Shown: piece by piece, positions 1 to 6,725 of the stretch
How the letters are laid out: every line of letters starts with the position of its first letter
Numbering within the stretch: the first letter of the stretch is position 1
DNA from: an uncultured Clostridia bacterium
GTDB lineage: Bacteria > Bacillota > Clostridia > Christensenellales > Borkfalkiaceae
Direction of reading: 5' to 3'
DNA length: 9,668 bases
Assembly (NCBI GenBank): GCA_934249265.1
Contig: CAKQKQ010000070.1
Coordinates: 1 to 9,668 of the forward strand
Notes under the pieces: model-generated
The model's input: only the letters and a program-made list of their open reading frames with translations
Told to the model about the DNA's origin: nothing
Databases searched by the model: none
Made by a program: the position numbers and the translations under genes

Positions 1-210
1 GGGGAATATCGTTGCCGTGCCAAGCGCAACAGCCGTGGTTGCGGCAGTGGTTTGTGTAGCGTTGTAAAAATATGCTATTCCGTCAAAACCGCTCGGACCT
101 TGAGGTCCTTGAGGACCGCGTTGACCCCTTTGCGTAGCAGTGGGTCTTCTGTTGGGGCGAGTGGGCGGCGTGTTTACGCAACATCTGTTACAGTTATTAA
201 AAAAACACAT
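1..210 (-). CDS. Collagen-like surface/spore-type protein, N-terminal part (runs off the left edge)
   Basis: The first 70 codons are visible and the 3' end lies outside the window. The protein starts MCFFNNCNRCC, a short Cys/Asn-rich leader with four cysteines. A Pro/Thr/Arg-rich stretch follows (residues 13-27), then five collagen-type G-x-y triplets (GQR-GPQ-GPQ-GPS-GFD, residues 29-43). The Ala/Thr-rich tail, with AYFYNATQ and GTATIFP, resembles the start of the beta-rich C-terminal domain found after collagen repeats in Firmicutes exosporium proteins of the BclA type. The start at 208-210 is supported by AGAGGT about 5 nt upstream. The collagen run is far shorter than in typical BclA proteins. 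In this family such proteins sit on spore or cell surfaces; that location is inferred here, since no signal peptide is visible. The collagen-like call is firm and the spore role is a guess. Confidence 0.75.
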   Translation of the reverse strand, partial: MCFFNNCNRCCVNTPPTRPNRRPTATQRGQRGPQGPQGPSGFDGIAYFYNATQTTAATTAVALGTATIFP

Positions 211-241
211 ATTGACCTCTTTTTAGGTTTTTTCTTGCGTG

Positions 242-258
242 AGGAGTTGTCAACTCCT
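242..258. promoter_or_regulatory. Perfect 17-bp palindrome in a divergent promoter region, candidate operator
   Basis: AGGAGTTG-T-CAACTCCT is an exact inverted repeat with 8-bp arms around one central base. It lies between the divergent collagen-like gene (start 210) and the ASCH gene (start 342), next to the TATAAT-like boxes at 263-271. It would overlap the start region of leftward transcription and the -35/spacer region of rightward transcription, so a bound protein could control both. I cannot name the regulator. A 1-nt loop makes an RNA terminator unlikely. Confidence 0.5.
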
Positions 259-262
259 ATAG

Positions 263-271
263 TATAATATG
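263..271. promoter_or_regulatory. Overlapping -10 elements of two divergent promoters
   Basis: On the plus strand this is TATAATATG, with a perfect TATAAT at 263-268 but no good -35 at 17 bp. On the minus strand the same bases read CATATTATA, which fits the CATAnnnTA pattern of the sporulation sigma factors sigma-E/sigma-K, with an AAC about 17 bp upstream as a possible weak -35. A sporulation promoter would suit a collagen-like coat or exosporium gene, but the match is short and the spacing not ideal. Confidence 0.35.
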
Positions 272-341
272 TGCCTAAAACAAAAACCGTTACTATTAAG
301 CGGGCGTTTTAAAAAAAATTAAAAACTTTTAAGGAGAAATT

Positions 342-695
342 ATGAAGCATTGTATGAAACTTTGCGCTCAGCCGTTTTATATGATTTCAAGCGGCAAAAA
401 AAGCGTTGAAATAAGGCTTTACGACGAAAAACGTAAAAATTTGAAAGAGGACGATGAAATCGAGTTTTCGCTTGAAGAAAATGGCAAAACACAAAATAAA
501 ACTTTAAACGTAAAAATAACGGGTTTGTACCGCTTTAATAGTTTTGCCGATTTGTTTTATTCCGACTTATATGCCTTGACGGGCAGCGACGAAAAAACGG
601 CTGAAGAATTTACAAATTCGATGAGACAATATTATTCCAAAGAAAAAGAGCAAACTTTCGGCGTACTCGCGATAAAAATTAAACTTTTAAACTAA
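342..695 (+). CDS. ASCH-domain protein
   Basis: This 117-residue protein is nearly all one ASCH domain (PUA-like beta-barrel fold, usually linked to RNA or modified-nucleotide binding). The family pattern is visible: PFYMISSGKKSVEIRLYDEK (residues 11-30) with G18, K20, E23, R25 and D28, then DDEIEF around 37-42. A central VKITGLYRFNSFADLF follows (58-72), and the end has the usual YY (97-98) followed by FGVLAIKI. Length is normal for single-domain ASCH proteins. The start is fixed by AAGGAG at 331-336, 5 nt upstream. The exact substrate is unknown; some ASCH proteins are nucleases or amidohydrolases, but the sequence does not decide this. The gene is transcribed alone. Confidence 0.8.
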   Translation: MKHCMKLCAQPFYMISSGKKSVEIRLYDEKRKNLKEDDEIEFSLEENGKTQNKTLNVKITGLYRFNSFADLFYSDLYALTGSDEKTAEEFTNSMRQYYSKEKEQTFGVLAIKIKLLN

Positions 696-710
696 AAATA
701 TAAAGTTTAG

Positions 711-800
711 AGAGTTGGCAAAGTAGGTCTGCAAATTTTTGCCGGCAGGCTTGATATCAACGATGAAAACGCGAAATTCGCCGACAAAAAATTAAGTTAA
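711..800 (+). pseudogene. In-frame coding-like remnant after the ASCH gene
   Basis: The ASCH reading frame has stops at 693-695 and 708-710, then stays open for 29 codons to a TAA at 798-800. Its codons look like real coding sequence: VGKVGLQIFAGRLDI, then NDENAKFADKKLS. There is no start codon or ribosome binding site. The pattern weakly recalls an internal segment of D-aminoacyl-tRNA deacylase (VGKIG..GL..F.G....D......ADK), which would make it a decayed gene fragment; this comparison is from memory and unverified. A readthrough extension of the ASCH protein is less likely, because that domain is already complete. Confidence 0.25.
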
Positions 801-844
801 ATTAAAAATTTTAAAAAAAACGAGAAAAATATTTTAAAGCAGAT

Positions 845-873
845 TTGATTTTTTTGAAAAATTTTGTTATAAT
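845..873 (+). promoter_or_regulatory. Sigma-A promoter for the 83-residue protein gene
   Basis: TTGATT (845-850) and a perfect TATAAT (868-873) are separated by exactly 17 bp in an AT-rich stretch. The predicted start is near 880, which gives a leader of about 137 nt before the ATG at 1017. Confidence 0.7.
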
Positions 874-879
874 TTCAAT

Positions 880-1016
880 ACAATTTATTTGTCGTGAGAG
901 CGTATTCGGCAAAGCGTTAAACGGTAATATACGCCTATAAAATGCGTAATCATCTCTCCGTAATTTTGGTATAACCATTCTACCGTACGTGGTTTATATC
1001 ATAAAGGAGGTGTGTT
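880..1016 (+). promoter_or_regulatory. Long 5' leader with several inverted repeats
   Basis: Visible pairings are GAGAG (896-900) with CTCTC (954-958), GCGTAT (900-905) with ATACGC (929-934), a competing TACGC (930-934) with GCGTA (944-948), and AACCA (973-977) with TGGTT (990-994) just upstream of the ribosome binding site at 1003-1012. The shared TACGC arm means two folds compete. I do not recognise any known riboswitch class here. It could be an uncharacterised regulatory RNA or simply a structured UTR. Confidence 0.4.
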
Positions 1017-1268
1017 ATGAAAAGGGTAAAATCGGGTTGCATTTGTCAAACGTTGGTATTCTCTCAAAAAACCGATTCGGGGTTGTCGAGAAACGAAATG
1101 ATTGAGACAAATCGTAAAGAAGTTGCGAGATATAAAGGTTCGATGGATCTTTCGCACACGAAATACGTTGTTCTTGACGAAACGATACAAGCCGACGGTT
1201 CGATTTTAATTCGCGTTAAAAAGCAAATCAACGCAACCATAGACACAACGGAATATTTTAAAGCATAA
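1017..1268 (+). CDS. Small basic protein of unknown function (83 aa)
   Basis: I cannot assign a named family. The N-terminal part is basic with two cysteines (MKRVKSGCICQTLVFSQK; C8, C10). A helical, charged middle follows (LSRNEMIETNRKEVARYKG, about 23-41). The C-terminal part looks like a beta hairpin, YVVLDETIQADGSILIRVKKQ (50-70), with a DG turn. The layout recalls a small conserved protein I associate with Clostridia genomes, though I cannot verify that. No signal peptide or membrane helix is seen, so it should be cytoplasmic; nucleic-acid binding is possible from the charge. Translation should be strong: AAAGGAGGTG (1003-1012) lies 4 nt before the ATG. It forms a single-gene unit with its own promoter, leader and terminator. 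Confidence 0.75.
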   Translation: MKRVKSGCICQTLVFSQKTDSGLSRNEMIETNRKEVARYKGSMDLSHTKYVVLDETIQADGSILIRVKKQINATIDTTEYFKA

Positions 1269-1306
1269 TAAAAGAGGGCAAGTCCTCAAATATTTAAAGC
1301 AAACTA

Positions 1307-1343
1307 AAAGGAAGGCAATTTAAGCCTTCCTTTCGCATTTTTT
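1307..1343 (+). terminator. Rho-independent terminator, probably bidirectional
   Basis: A perfect 10-bp stem (AAAGGAAGGC at 1307-1316, GCCTTCCTTT at 1324-1333) closes a 7-nt loop and is followed by CGCA and six T at 1338-1343. It ends the 83-residue gene. On the minus strand the same hairpin is followed by a TTTTAG tail and lies about 75 bp beyond the potD stop, so it probably ends the pot operon as well. Confidence 0.75.
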
Positions 1344-1407
1344 AGCCTTTTTAATAAGGTCAATATTAATTTTTTCTTGGAAATTTAAACCCTTTAAAAG
1401 GAAGATA

Positions 1408-2991
1408 TTAAATTTCCTCGCGTTTTACAAGGGTGTAGCCTTGCGGTTTTTTCCTTTCAAACTTTACGCCTTTTTTGCGCAAGAAGTACAGCAGTACCGC
1501 CACGCCGACTAAAAGCACGATTATTATTACTATTACAAGCATAAGAGTGTAAGACATTTTGCCTACTTTTACCGTGTCCCACATGTTGTTTACTTTTTTA
1601 AGTGTGTCGTTGTCAAGGTGTTGCATTACCACGCAACGATTTATCGTTTCGCTGTCGGGATACATTGCGGCGAGTTGTCTTTGGGTAGAGTCGGTGTAAA
1701 TTATTCCGTCTCCCTCGATTTTATCGCCGAAGAAGTGTTTTACGTTCCAACCGATAAGTTCGACTTCTTCGCTTTCGATAGAGTTTGAGTCTTCGTCGTA
1801 ATAATAAAGTTGATAAGTGCCTTCGCCGTGGAAACCTTCCATATCGCCCACGTAAATTTCTTCATAATATTTTCCGTTTACGTGAATATCGGTTTTTTCT
1901 TCGCTTTCGACAAGCGTAGTATATCCGTAATTATCGCAAACGTAAGAATAAATTTGTTCGCCGACGATGGGTGAAGAGTAGCAAATGTAATCGAGGTTGT
2001 ACATTGCGGTGTTTTCGTCGTACATAAAGTTGAGAAATTCTTGAGCGAGTTCTTTATTTGCGCCCTTTGGCATTACCCAACCGTCGAAGAAAATATTGCT
2101 GCCTTCTTCGGGAACGGAATAAGAGAGGTAAGTGCCGTCTTCTTCGGCTAAATCCATAGAGAATACCGAATCGCCGCTCCATGCGAAGTTTATCCAAAGT
2201 TTTCCGCTCGCCATGTCTTGCTTGCCGCTGTCAACTTCAAAACCGTATACGTTTTTCTTTACTTTAATAAGCGTTTCTTCGGCTTTTTTAATGGTTTCGT
2301 CGGAAAAGTCGTTTAAAAGTTCTTTTACTTTGTCGTTGTAATCGGGTGCGGATTTATCCAAAAGGTCAAGTGCCTCTTTATGCACGATGCCGAGTGCGAG
2401 GATATAACTGTCTCTTACGCTGTCTTTAATCGTGATGCGATTTGAATATTTGGGGTCGAGTACGACCGACCATGACTTTACTTCTTCTTCGTCGACGTAT
2501 TCGGGGTTGTAGGTATAACCCATTGTGCCCCAGTTGTAAATGGTGGCGTATTCGTACCAGCCGTTTTCTTTACATAAATCGGAAATAGTAGCCGAAACGT
2601 TGTTTTCGTAATTTGTTACCTTCGTGTATGCTCCGTCTTGCATGTCGTACTTTTCGAGCATATTTTCGATAATCATTTTTTGTATCATGTACTCCGACGG
2701 GCAAACGAGGTCGTACGAATATGTGCCGTCCTTTTTTTGCGTAAGTTTAAGTTCGTTGTACATATTTTCGTTCGTGCCGAAAGTGGAGTAGTTTACGGTT
2801 ACTTTTTTGCCGCCGTGAGTGGCTGAATAATAATTTTCAAATTCTTTAACGGTGTCGAAATCGCCCTCGGAAATGTAATCTTCCCAATTGTACACGTTTA
2901 AAACGAGGTTTTCCTCTTCTTTACACCCCGAAAGAGGGAAGAGCGACAAAACTATTGTCAAACAAATTGCAACGGATAACAATTTTTTCAT
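1408..2991 (-). CDS. potD: Spermidine/putrescine-binding lipoprotein PotD, with insertion and C-terminal membrane anchor
   Basis: This is the extracytoplasmic polyamine receptor of the PotABCD importer. The lipoprotein signal ends in LSGC (lipidated Cys23). The PotD fold starts at VLNVYNWEDYI; W36, Y39, Y101 (PSEYMIQKM), W271 (AWSGD), D303 and Y338 match in position the aromatic and acidic ligand contacts of E. coli PotD, while the residue equivalent to W255 appears to be Phe. It has 527 residues against about 350 in E. coli. The excess comes from an insertion around 360-435 rich in Tyr, Asp and Glu, and from a tail with a membrane helix (about 481-504) followed by RKKGVKFERKK, placing the C-terminus in the cytoplasm. 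It overlaps potC by 4 bp (ATGA), with GGAGGT 8 nt upstream. Polyamine specificity is inferred from family and context. Confidence 0.9.
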   Translation of the reverse strand: MKKLLSVAICLTIVLSLFPLSGCKEEENLVLNVYNWEDYISEGDFDTVKEFENYYSATHGGKKVTVNYSTFGTNENMYNELKLTQKKDGTYSYDLVCPSEYMIQKMIIENMLEKYDMQDGAYTKVTNYENNVSATISDLCKENGWYEYATIYNWGTMGYTYNPEYVDEEEVKSWSVVLDPKYSNRITIKDSVRDSYILALGIVHKEALDLLDKSAPDYNDKVKELLNDFSDETIKKAEETLIKVKKNVYGFEVDSGKQDMASGKLWINFAWSGDSVFSMDLAEEDGTYLSYSVPEEGSNIFFDGWVMPKGANKELAQEFLNFMYDENTAMYNLDYICYSSPIVGEQIYSYVCDNYGYTTLVESEEKTDIHVNGKYYEEIYVGDMEGFHGEGTYQLYYYDEDSNSIESEEVELIGWNVKHFFGDKIEGDGIIYTDSTQRQLAAMYPDSETINRCVVMQHLDNDTLKKVNNMWDTVKVGKMSYTLMLVIVIIIVLLVGVAVLLYFLRKKGVKFERKKPQGYTLVKREEI

Positions 2992-3791
2992 CTTGCGTTA
3001 CCTCCGTTTTTGTTTTTTTTGTTTGCGACGATGTTTTTAACCACGAGGAAAATAATCATTACCGCGAAAATTATAGACGAAAGGGCACGGAGCGCGGGAA
3101 CGTCTGCGCTTCTGCCGCCTTTTGCGTATGCGTCGAAAACGTAAGTCGAAATCGTGTCGAAGGTGGCGGGTTTTGTAAACGTGGTGACAATGTAATCGTC
3201 GAGAGACAAAGTCGTTGCTATCAAAAATCCCGAAAAAATACCGGGGAGTATTTGCGGAATTATTACCGAGAACAACGCTTTTGTGGGCGTTGCGCCGAGG
3301 TCGAGAGCCGCTTCGTATAAGTTTGAATCGAGTTGTTTAAGTTTGGGCATTACGTTTAAAACGACAAACGGGAAGGTAAGCACCACGTGACCGATAAGCA
3401 GCGATGCGTACGTTCTGCCGAAAGCGAACATTGTGCATACGAGCGCGATTGAAATTGCGGTGACTATTTCCGCGTTGATTACGGGGAGTTGAGTGACCGA
3501 ATTTAATATTTTTTGCGTTCTTTTCTTCGAGTAAAACATACCGATTGCGCCGATAGTGCCCAAAATGGTGGACAACGTGCTTGCAAGAAGAGCAAGTATA
3601 AGCGTGTTTAACACGGTCGTCATTAAGTCTTCGCTTGTGAAAAGTTGTTTATAAAGACCCAAAGTCCATTTTTTCGACCACATACCTATGATAGTGGACG
3701 AGTTGAAACTGTAAACGAGAAGGAGTAAGATAGGCGCGTACATAAACGCGAGGACAAGCCAAACGTATCCTCTTTGAATAAATTTTTTCAC
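2988..3791 (-). CDS. potC: Polyamine ABC transporter permease PotC
   Basis: This is a membrane permease subunit of the binding-protein-dependent type with about six hydrophobic segments. The EAA loop that docks on PotA is EAALDLGATPTKALFSVIIP (about 160-179), followed by PGIFSGF. TLSLDDYIVTTF (about 195-206) is typical of PotC. Length (267 aa) matches E. coli PotC. Two in-frame GTG codons stand at the start, 3792-3794 and 3789-3791. AAAGGAGG (3798-3805) is 3 nt from the first but 6 nt from the second, and the second gives a 4-bp GTGA overlap with the potB stop, so the second is chosen; the longer form would add one residue. Its stop overlaps the potD start, which implies coupled translation. 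Confidence 0.93.
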   Translation of the reverse strand: MKKFIQRGYVWLVLAFMYAPILLLLVYSFNSSTIIGMWSKKWTLGLYKQLFTSEDLMTTVLNTLILALLASTLSTILGTIGAIGMFYSKKRTQKILNSVTQLPVINAEIVTAISIALVCTMFAFGRTYASLLIGHVVLTFPFVVLNVMPKLKQLDSNLYEAALDLGATPTKALFSVIIPQILPGIFSGFLIATTLSLDDYIVTTFTKPATFDTISTYVFDAYAKGGRSADVPALRALSSIIFAVMIIFLVVKNIVANKKNKNGGNAR

Positions 3792-4603
3792 CACAGTCCT
3801 CCTTTCGTTTGAGCGATGCTTTCTTCTTTAGAAAACTTGCCCGAAACAAACATAGTAATAAATATAAGCACAAGCAAAACCATTGCTATTGCCGAACCCA
3901 TATTCCAATTGAACATAGTGCTGAATTGATTTTCTATAAGTTTGCCTATAATGGTGATGTTTCCGTTGCCGAGCGTGTCGGAAATGACGTAACTCGTGGT
4001 CGTGGGAAGAAGTACCATCGTAATCGCGCTTACTATCCCCGGCATAGAGAGGGGAAGAGTGACTTTCAAAAAGGTCTGCACCTTAGTTGCGCCAAGGTCG
4101 GAAGACGCCTCTTCATAACTTTTGTCCATTTTTGCAAGCACGGTGTAAATCGGAAGTATGGTAAATGGCAAATAGTCGTATACCATGCCGATTAAAGTGT
4201 TGACGAAACTTAAATTGTTCGATTTAAACATACCGATAGAATAAAGCAATTCTTTCATTGCCGCGGTACGCAAAACGAAATTTATCCACATGGGAAGAAT
4301 AAACAATAAAAGCATAATGCCGTTTTTGTTCATATTCGTTCTTGCGAGGATATATGCGACGGGGTATGCGATGATTAAACACAACGCCGTCGTGAGTATT
4401 GCGAGGGCGAAACTTAAAAACAATGCCGTGAGGTTTGCGTTGCTCGAGAAAAAGTCAACGAAGTTGTTTAAAGAAAGTTTGCCTGTAACGGGGTCGGTAA
4501 AAGCGTAATAAATTATAAGCAGCAAGGGGAATACTACAAATAACGCCATAAACACGGCATACGGTATTCCGAGGTGCTTTCTGGAAAACTTTAAAGCAGT
4601 CAT
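3788..4603 (-). CDS. potB: Polyamine ABC transporter permease PotB
   Basis: The partner permease of PotC has 271 residues and about six membrane helices, the first at about 13-34. LPMWINFVLRTAAM (103-116) corresponds to the conserved PFW-like segment of PotB. The EAA loop is EEASSDLGATKVQTFLKVTL (164-183), followed by PLSMPGI. It heterodimerises with PotC to form the polyamine channel. The ATG is 2 bp after the potA stop. The nearest GGAGG lies inside the end of potA, about 13 nt upstream and far from ideal, so translation probably depends on ribosomes finishing potA. Nothing appears truncated. Confidence 0.93.
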   Translation of the reverse strand: MTALKFSRKHLGIPYAVFMALFVVFPLLLIIYYAFTDPVTGKLSLNNFVDFFSSNANLTALFLSFALAILTTALCLIIAYPVAYILARTNMNKNGIMLLLFILPMWINFVLRTAAMKELLYSIGMFKSNNLSFVNTLIGMVYDYLPFTILPIYTVLAKMDKSYEEASSDLGATKVQTFLKVTLPLSMPGIVSAITMVLLPTTTSYVISDTLGNGNITIIGKLIENQFSTMFNWNMGSAIAMVLLVLIFITMFVSGKFSKEESIAQTKGGLW

Positions 4604-4605
4604 TT

Positions 4606-6111
4606 TTACTTCTTGACCTCCGCTTTAAGTTTAAGATGAATATTCTCGGGAGCGATTTTTACGCTGACGCGGTCGTTTTCGTTCCACAAATACTCGGTGT
4701 CAACGACGAAATCGTCCTCTTCGTCGTCGGTACGAATAATGACTTGATAGTGGTCGCCTTTATAGATAAACGACGCGATAAAGCCAACTGCGTCGCCGTC
4801 GTCTTCGTTGTCGATGATTTCGATATCTTTAAGACCGACTTCGACAAGCACTTCAACGTCGGTAAGGTCGAGTTTTTCGCCGTCGGCAGTGATAAGATAG
4901 CCTTCTTCGTCAAGGTGAGACTTGGGGTAAAGTTGAGTGACGTCGCACTCGAATTCTCCGCTTGCAAAACAAACTTTGTTGTTTTTCGTGATATAACCCT
5001 CGTACTTGTTGACGGTGAGTTCTTTTTTCATTATATGAATACTGTCCGGAGCAATAGTAGCGGAGCATCTTTCGCCCACTTTTCTTTCAACAGTGCTTTG
5101 AATTACGAATTCGGCTTTGCCGACAACCATAGTCATTTCGTAGTGTATGCCTTTGAAAATACTCGAAACTATTACGCCGTCGAATTGACCTTCGCCCGCG
5201 TCCTTTAAAATAATATCTTCTGGACGAACGACCACGTCAACGAGTTCGCTTACGGGGAAGTCGTCAACCATATCGAATATTTTATTGATAAAACGCACCT
5301 TTTTATCGCCGACTATAGTGCCCGTGAATATGTTGCTTTCGCCGATAAAGTCGGCAACGAAAGCGTTTTTAGGCTCGTTGTAAATGTCGGTAGGCGTGCC
5401 GATTTGTTGCAAAATACCGTCGTTCATTACGACGATAGTGTCGCTCATGGTGAGTGCTTCTTCTTGGTCGTGCGTTACGTAAATAAAGGTAATGCCGAGT
5501 TTTTGGTGCATTTGTTTAAGTTCGTATTGCATTTCCTTTCTCATTTTAAGGTCGAGCGCGCCGAGCGGTTCGTCCAAAAGAAGAATTTGCGGCTCGTTTA
5601 CAAGCGCGCGGGCAATTGCGATACGTTGTTGTTGTCCGCCCGAAAGGGTGGTTACGCTTCTGCTTTCAAAGCCCTCGAGGTCAACCATTTTTAAAGCCTT
5701 GCTCACTTTTTCGTCGATTTCCGACTTGGACATTTTTTCTTTTCTTACAAGTTGCTTGCCGTTTTTGTCTTGATAAGTGCTTTTAAAACGTTTAAGTTTA
5801 AGTCCGTAAGCAACGTTGTCATAAACGTTTAAGTGCGGGAAAAGGGCGTAGCGTTGAAACACCGTGTTTACGGGACGAAGGTAGGGCGGAACGGTAGTGA
5901 TGTCTTTTCCGTTTAAAAGCACCTTGCCTTTGTCGGGCATTTCAAAGCCGGCGATCATTCTGAGCGTTGTGGTCTTTCCGCAACCGGAAGGACCTAAAAG
6001 CGTGACGAATTCGCCTTTTCTTATGTATAAATTGAGGTTGTCGATGACTTGAATTCCGTCAAACGACTTGTCTATGTTTACAAGTTCGATAATTTTTTCA
6101 GATTCTTTCAT
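4606..6111 (-). CDS. potA: Polyamine ABC transporter ATPase PotA with duplicated TOBE-like region
   Basis: This is the ATP-hydrolysing subunit of the importer, on the cytoplasmic face. The ATPase elements are complete: Walker A GPSGCGKTT (40-48), Q-loop Q86, signature LSGGQQQR (156-163), Walker B ILLLDEP (176-182) and switch H214. A short basic insertion sits at about 108-128. The C-terminal part is unusually long (501 aa; most PotA are about 350-380). A TOBE-like segment at 291-363 (VRPEDI, IFKGIHYEM, IAPDSIHIMKK) is followed by a diverged second copy at 423-497 (GLKDIEI, IYKGDHYQV, IAPENIHLKLK), joined by an acidic linker. The start has GGGAG 7 nt upstream. It is 52 bp from the regulator stop and 2 bp from potB. 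Confidence 0.93.
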   Translation of the reverse strand: MKESEKIIELVNIDKSFDGIQVIDNLNLYIRKGEFVTLLGPSGCGKTTTLRMIAGFEMPDKGKVLLNGKDITTVPPYLRPVNTVFQRYALFPHLNVYDNVAYGLKLKRFKSTYQDKNGKQLVRKEKMSKSEIDEKVSKALKMVDLEGFESRSVTTLSGGQQQRIAIARALVNEPQILLLDEPLGALDLKMRKEMQYELKQMHQKLGITFIYVTHDQEEALTMSDTIVVMNDGILQQIGTPTDIYNEPKNAFVADFIGESNIFTGTIVGDKKVRFINKIFDMVDDFPVSELVDVVVRPEDIILKDAGEGQFDGVIVSSIFKGIHYEMTMVVGKAEFVIQSTVERKVGERCSATIAPDSIHIMKKELTVNKYEGYITKNNKVCFASGEFECDVTQLYPKSHLDEEGYLITADGEKLDLTDVEVLVEVGLKDIEIIDNEDDGDAVGFIASFIYKGDHYQVIIRTDDEEDDFVVDTEYLWNENDRVSVKIAPENIHLKLKAEVKK

Positions 6112-6163
6112 TTGTTTACTCCCGAATAAAATAATGCTAAATTAAAATTATTTTGTTTGGAAA

Positions 6164-6700
6164 TCAAAACGACGGCGGGGAAGATACCCAAATAACGACG
6201 GCGTCTTTATCCTTTACGTTTTCTAAATAATGTACTTTGTCCGACACAAAATAAAAACTTTCGCCCTTTTTGCAACGGTAAACTTTTTTGTTTAAGTGCA
6301 CGTTGATTTCGCCGCTTATTACGTAGCCGAATTCTTCGCCTTCGTGGGGGTAGTCCTCTTGAGTTTGAGAGTGTGGGCGTAAAACGATGTGGATAGGTTC
6401 CATTTCGTTTTTCTGGGCGTTGGGGACAAGCCAATTTTGCGTGATGTTGTCGCTGATTTTTTCAATATAATCGTTTTCGGTAAAAACAATTTTTTCGTTT
6501 TCGTCTTCGTCCGAAAAGAATTCTTTTAAGGTCGAACCGAGCGCGGAAAGGATATCTATAAGCGTCGAGATAGACGGACTTGTAAGGTCGTTTTCAAGTT
6601 GTGAAATATAGCCCTTTGTAAGTTCGCATCTGTCGGCAAGTTCTCCTTGCGTCAATCCGACCTGAAGTCGTAGTTGTCGTATTTTTTCTCCCAGTTGCAT
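6164..6700 (-). CDS. XRE-family regulator with C-terminal cupin domain, likely controls the pot operon
   Basis: The protein has 178 residues. Residues 3-62 form an XRE helix-turn-helix (LTQGELADRCELTKGYISQL, 16-35, followed by END), with SPSISTLIDILSALG completing the fold. From about 102 to the end is a small cupin barrel, with HEGEEFGYVISGEI and a second motif around VHYLENV, which could bind a small ligand. This layout is that of PuuR-like regulators, many of which sense polyamines or related metabolites. The ATG at 6698-6700 is chosen over a TTG 18 nt further out, because GGGAGGT (6705-6711) lies just before it and overlaps the longer version. As first gene of the potABCD operon, with inverted repeats at its promoter, it is probably an autorepressor; ligand and operator are inferred. 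Confidence 0.88.
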   Translation of the reverse strand: MQLGEKIRQLRLQVGLTQGELADRCELTKGYISQLENDLTSPSISTLIDILSALGSTLKEFFSDEDENEKIVFTENDYIEKISDNITQNWLVPNAQKNEMEPIHIVLRPHSQTQEDYPHEGEEFGYVISGEINVHLNKKVYRCKKGESFYFVSDKVHYLENVKDKDAVVIWVSSPPSF

Positions 6701-6704
6701 ACGT

Positions 6705-6711
6705 ACCTCCC
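6705..6711 (-). promoter_or_regulatory. Ribosome binding site that decides the regulator start
   Basis: GGGAGGT stands 4 nt before the ATG at 6698-6700. It lies downstream of the alternative TTG start at 6716-6718, which has no comparable site, so the shorter protein is the likely product. Confidence 0.75.
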
Positions 6712-6725
6712 GAGACAAATTTTAA

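Noticed and set aside
52..267. Plus-strand open frame of 71 codons at the left end
   Set aside because: It lies opposite the collagen-like gene, whose frame explains the sequence far better, and has no ribosome binding site.
999..1246. Minus-strand frames opposite the 83-residue protein
   Set aside because: They are antisense shadows; the plus-strand gene has promoter, ribosome binding site and terminator.
1274..1287. GAGG-CCTC hairpin just after the 83-residue gene
   Set aside because: Only four base pairs and no T-run; the strong hairpin at 1307-1333 is the terminator.
3792..3794. First of two GTG codons as potC start
   Set aside because: Only 3 nt from the Shine-Dalgarno sequence; the next GTG has 6 nt spacing and a normal 4-bp overlap with potB.
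4659..5208. Long frames on both strands inside the C-terminal part of potA
   Set aside because: potA is intact through this region with recognisable repeats; the other frames lack start signals and have unnatural composition.
6701..6718. TTG start that would add six residues to the regulator
   Set aside because: The ribosome binding site GGGAGGT lies within those codons and serves the ATG at 6698-6700.
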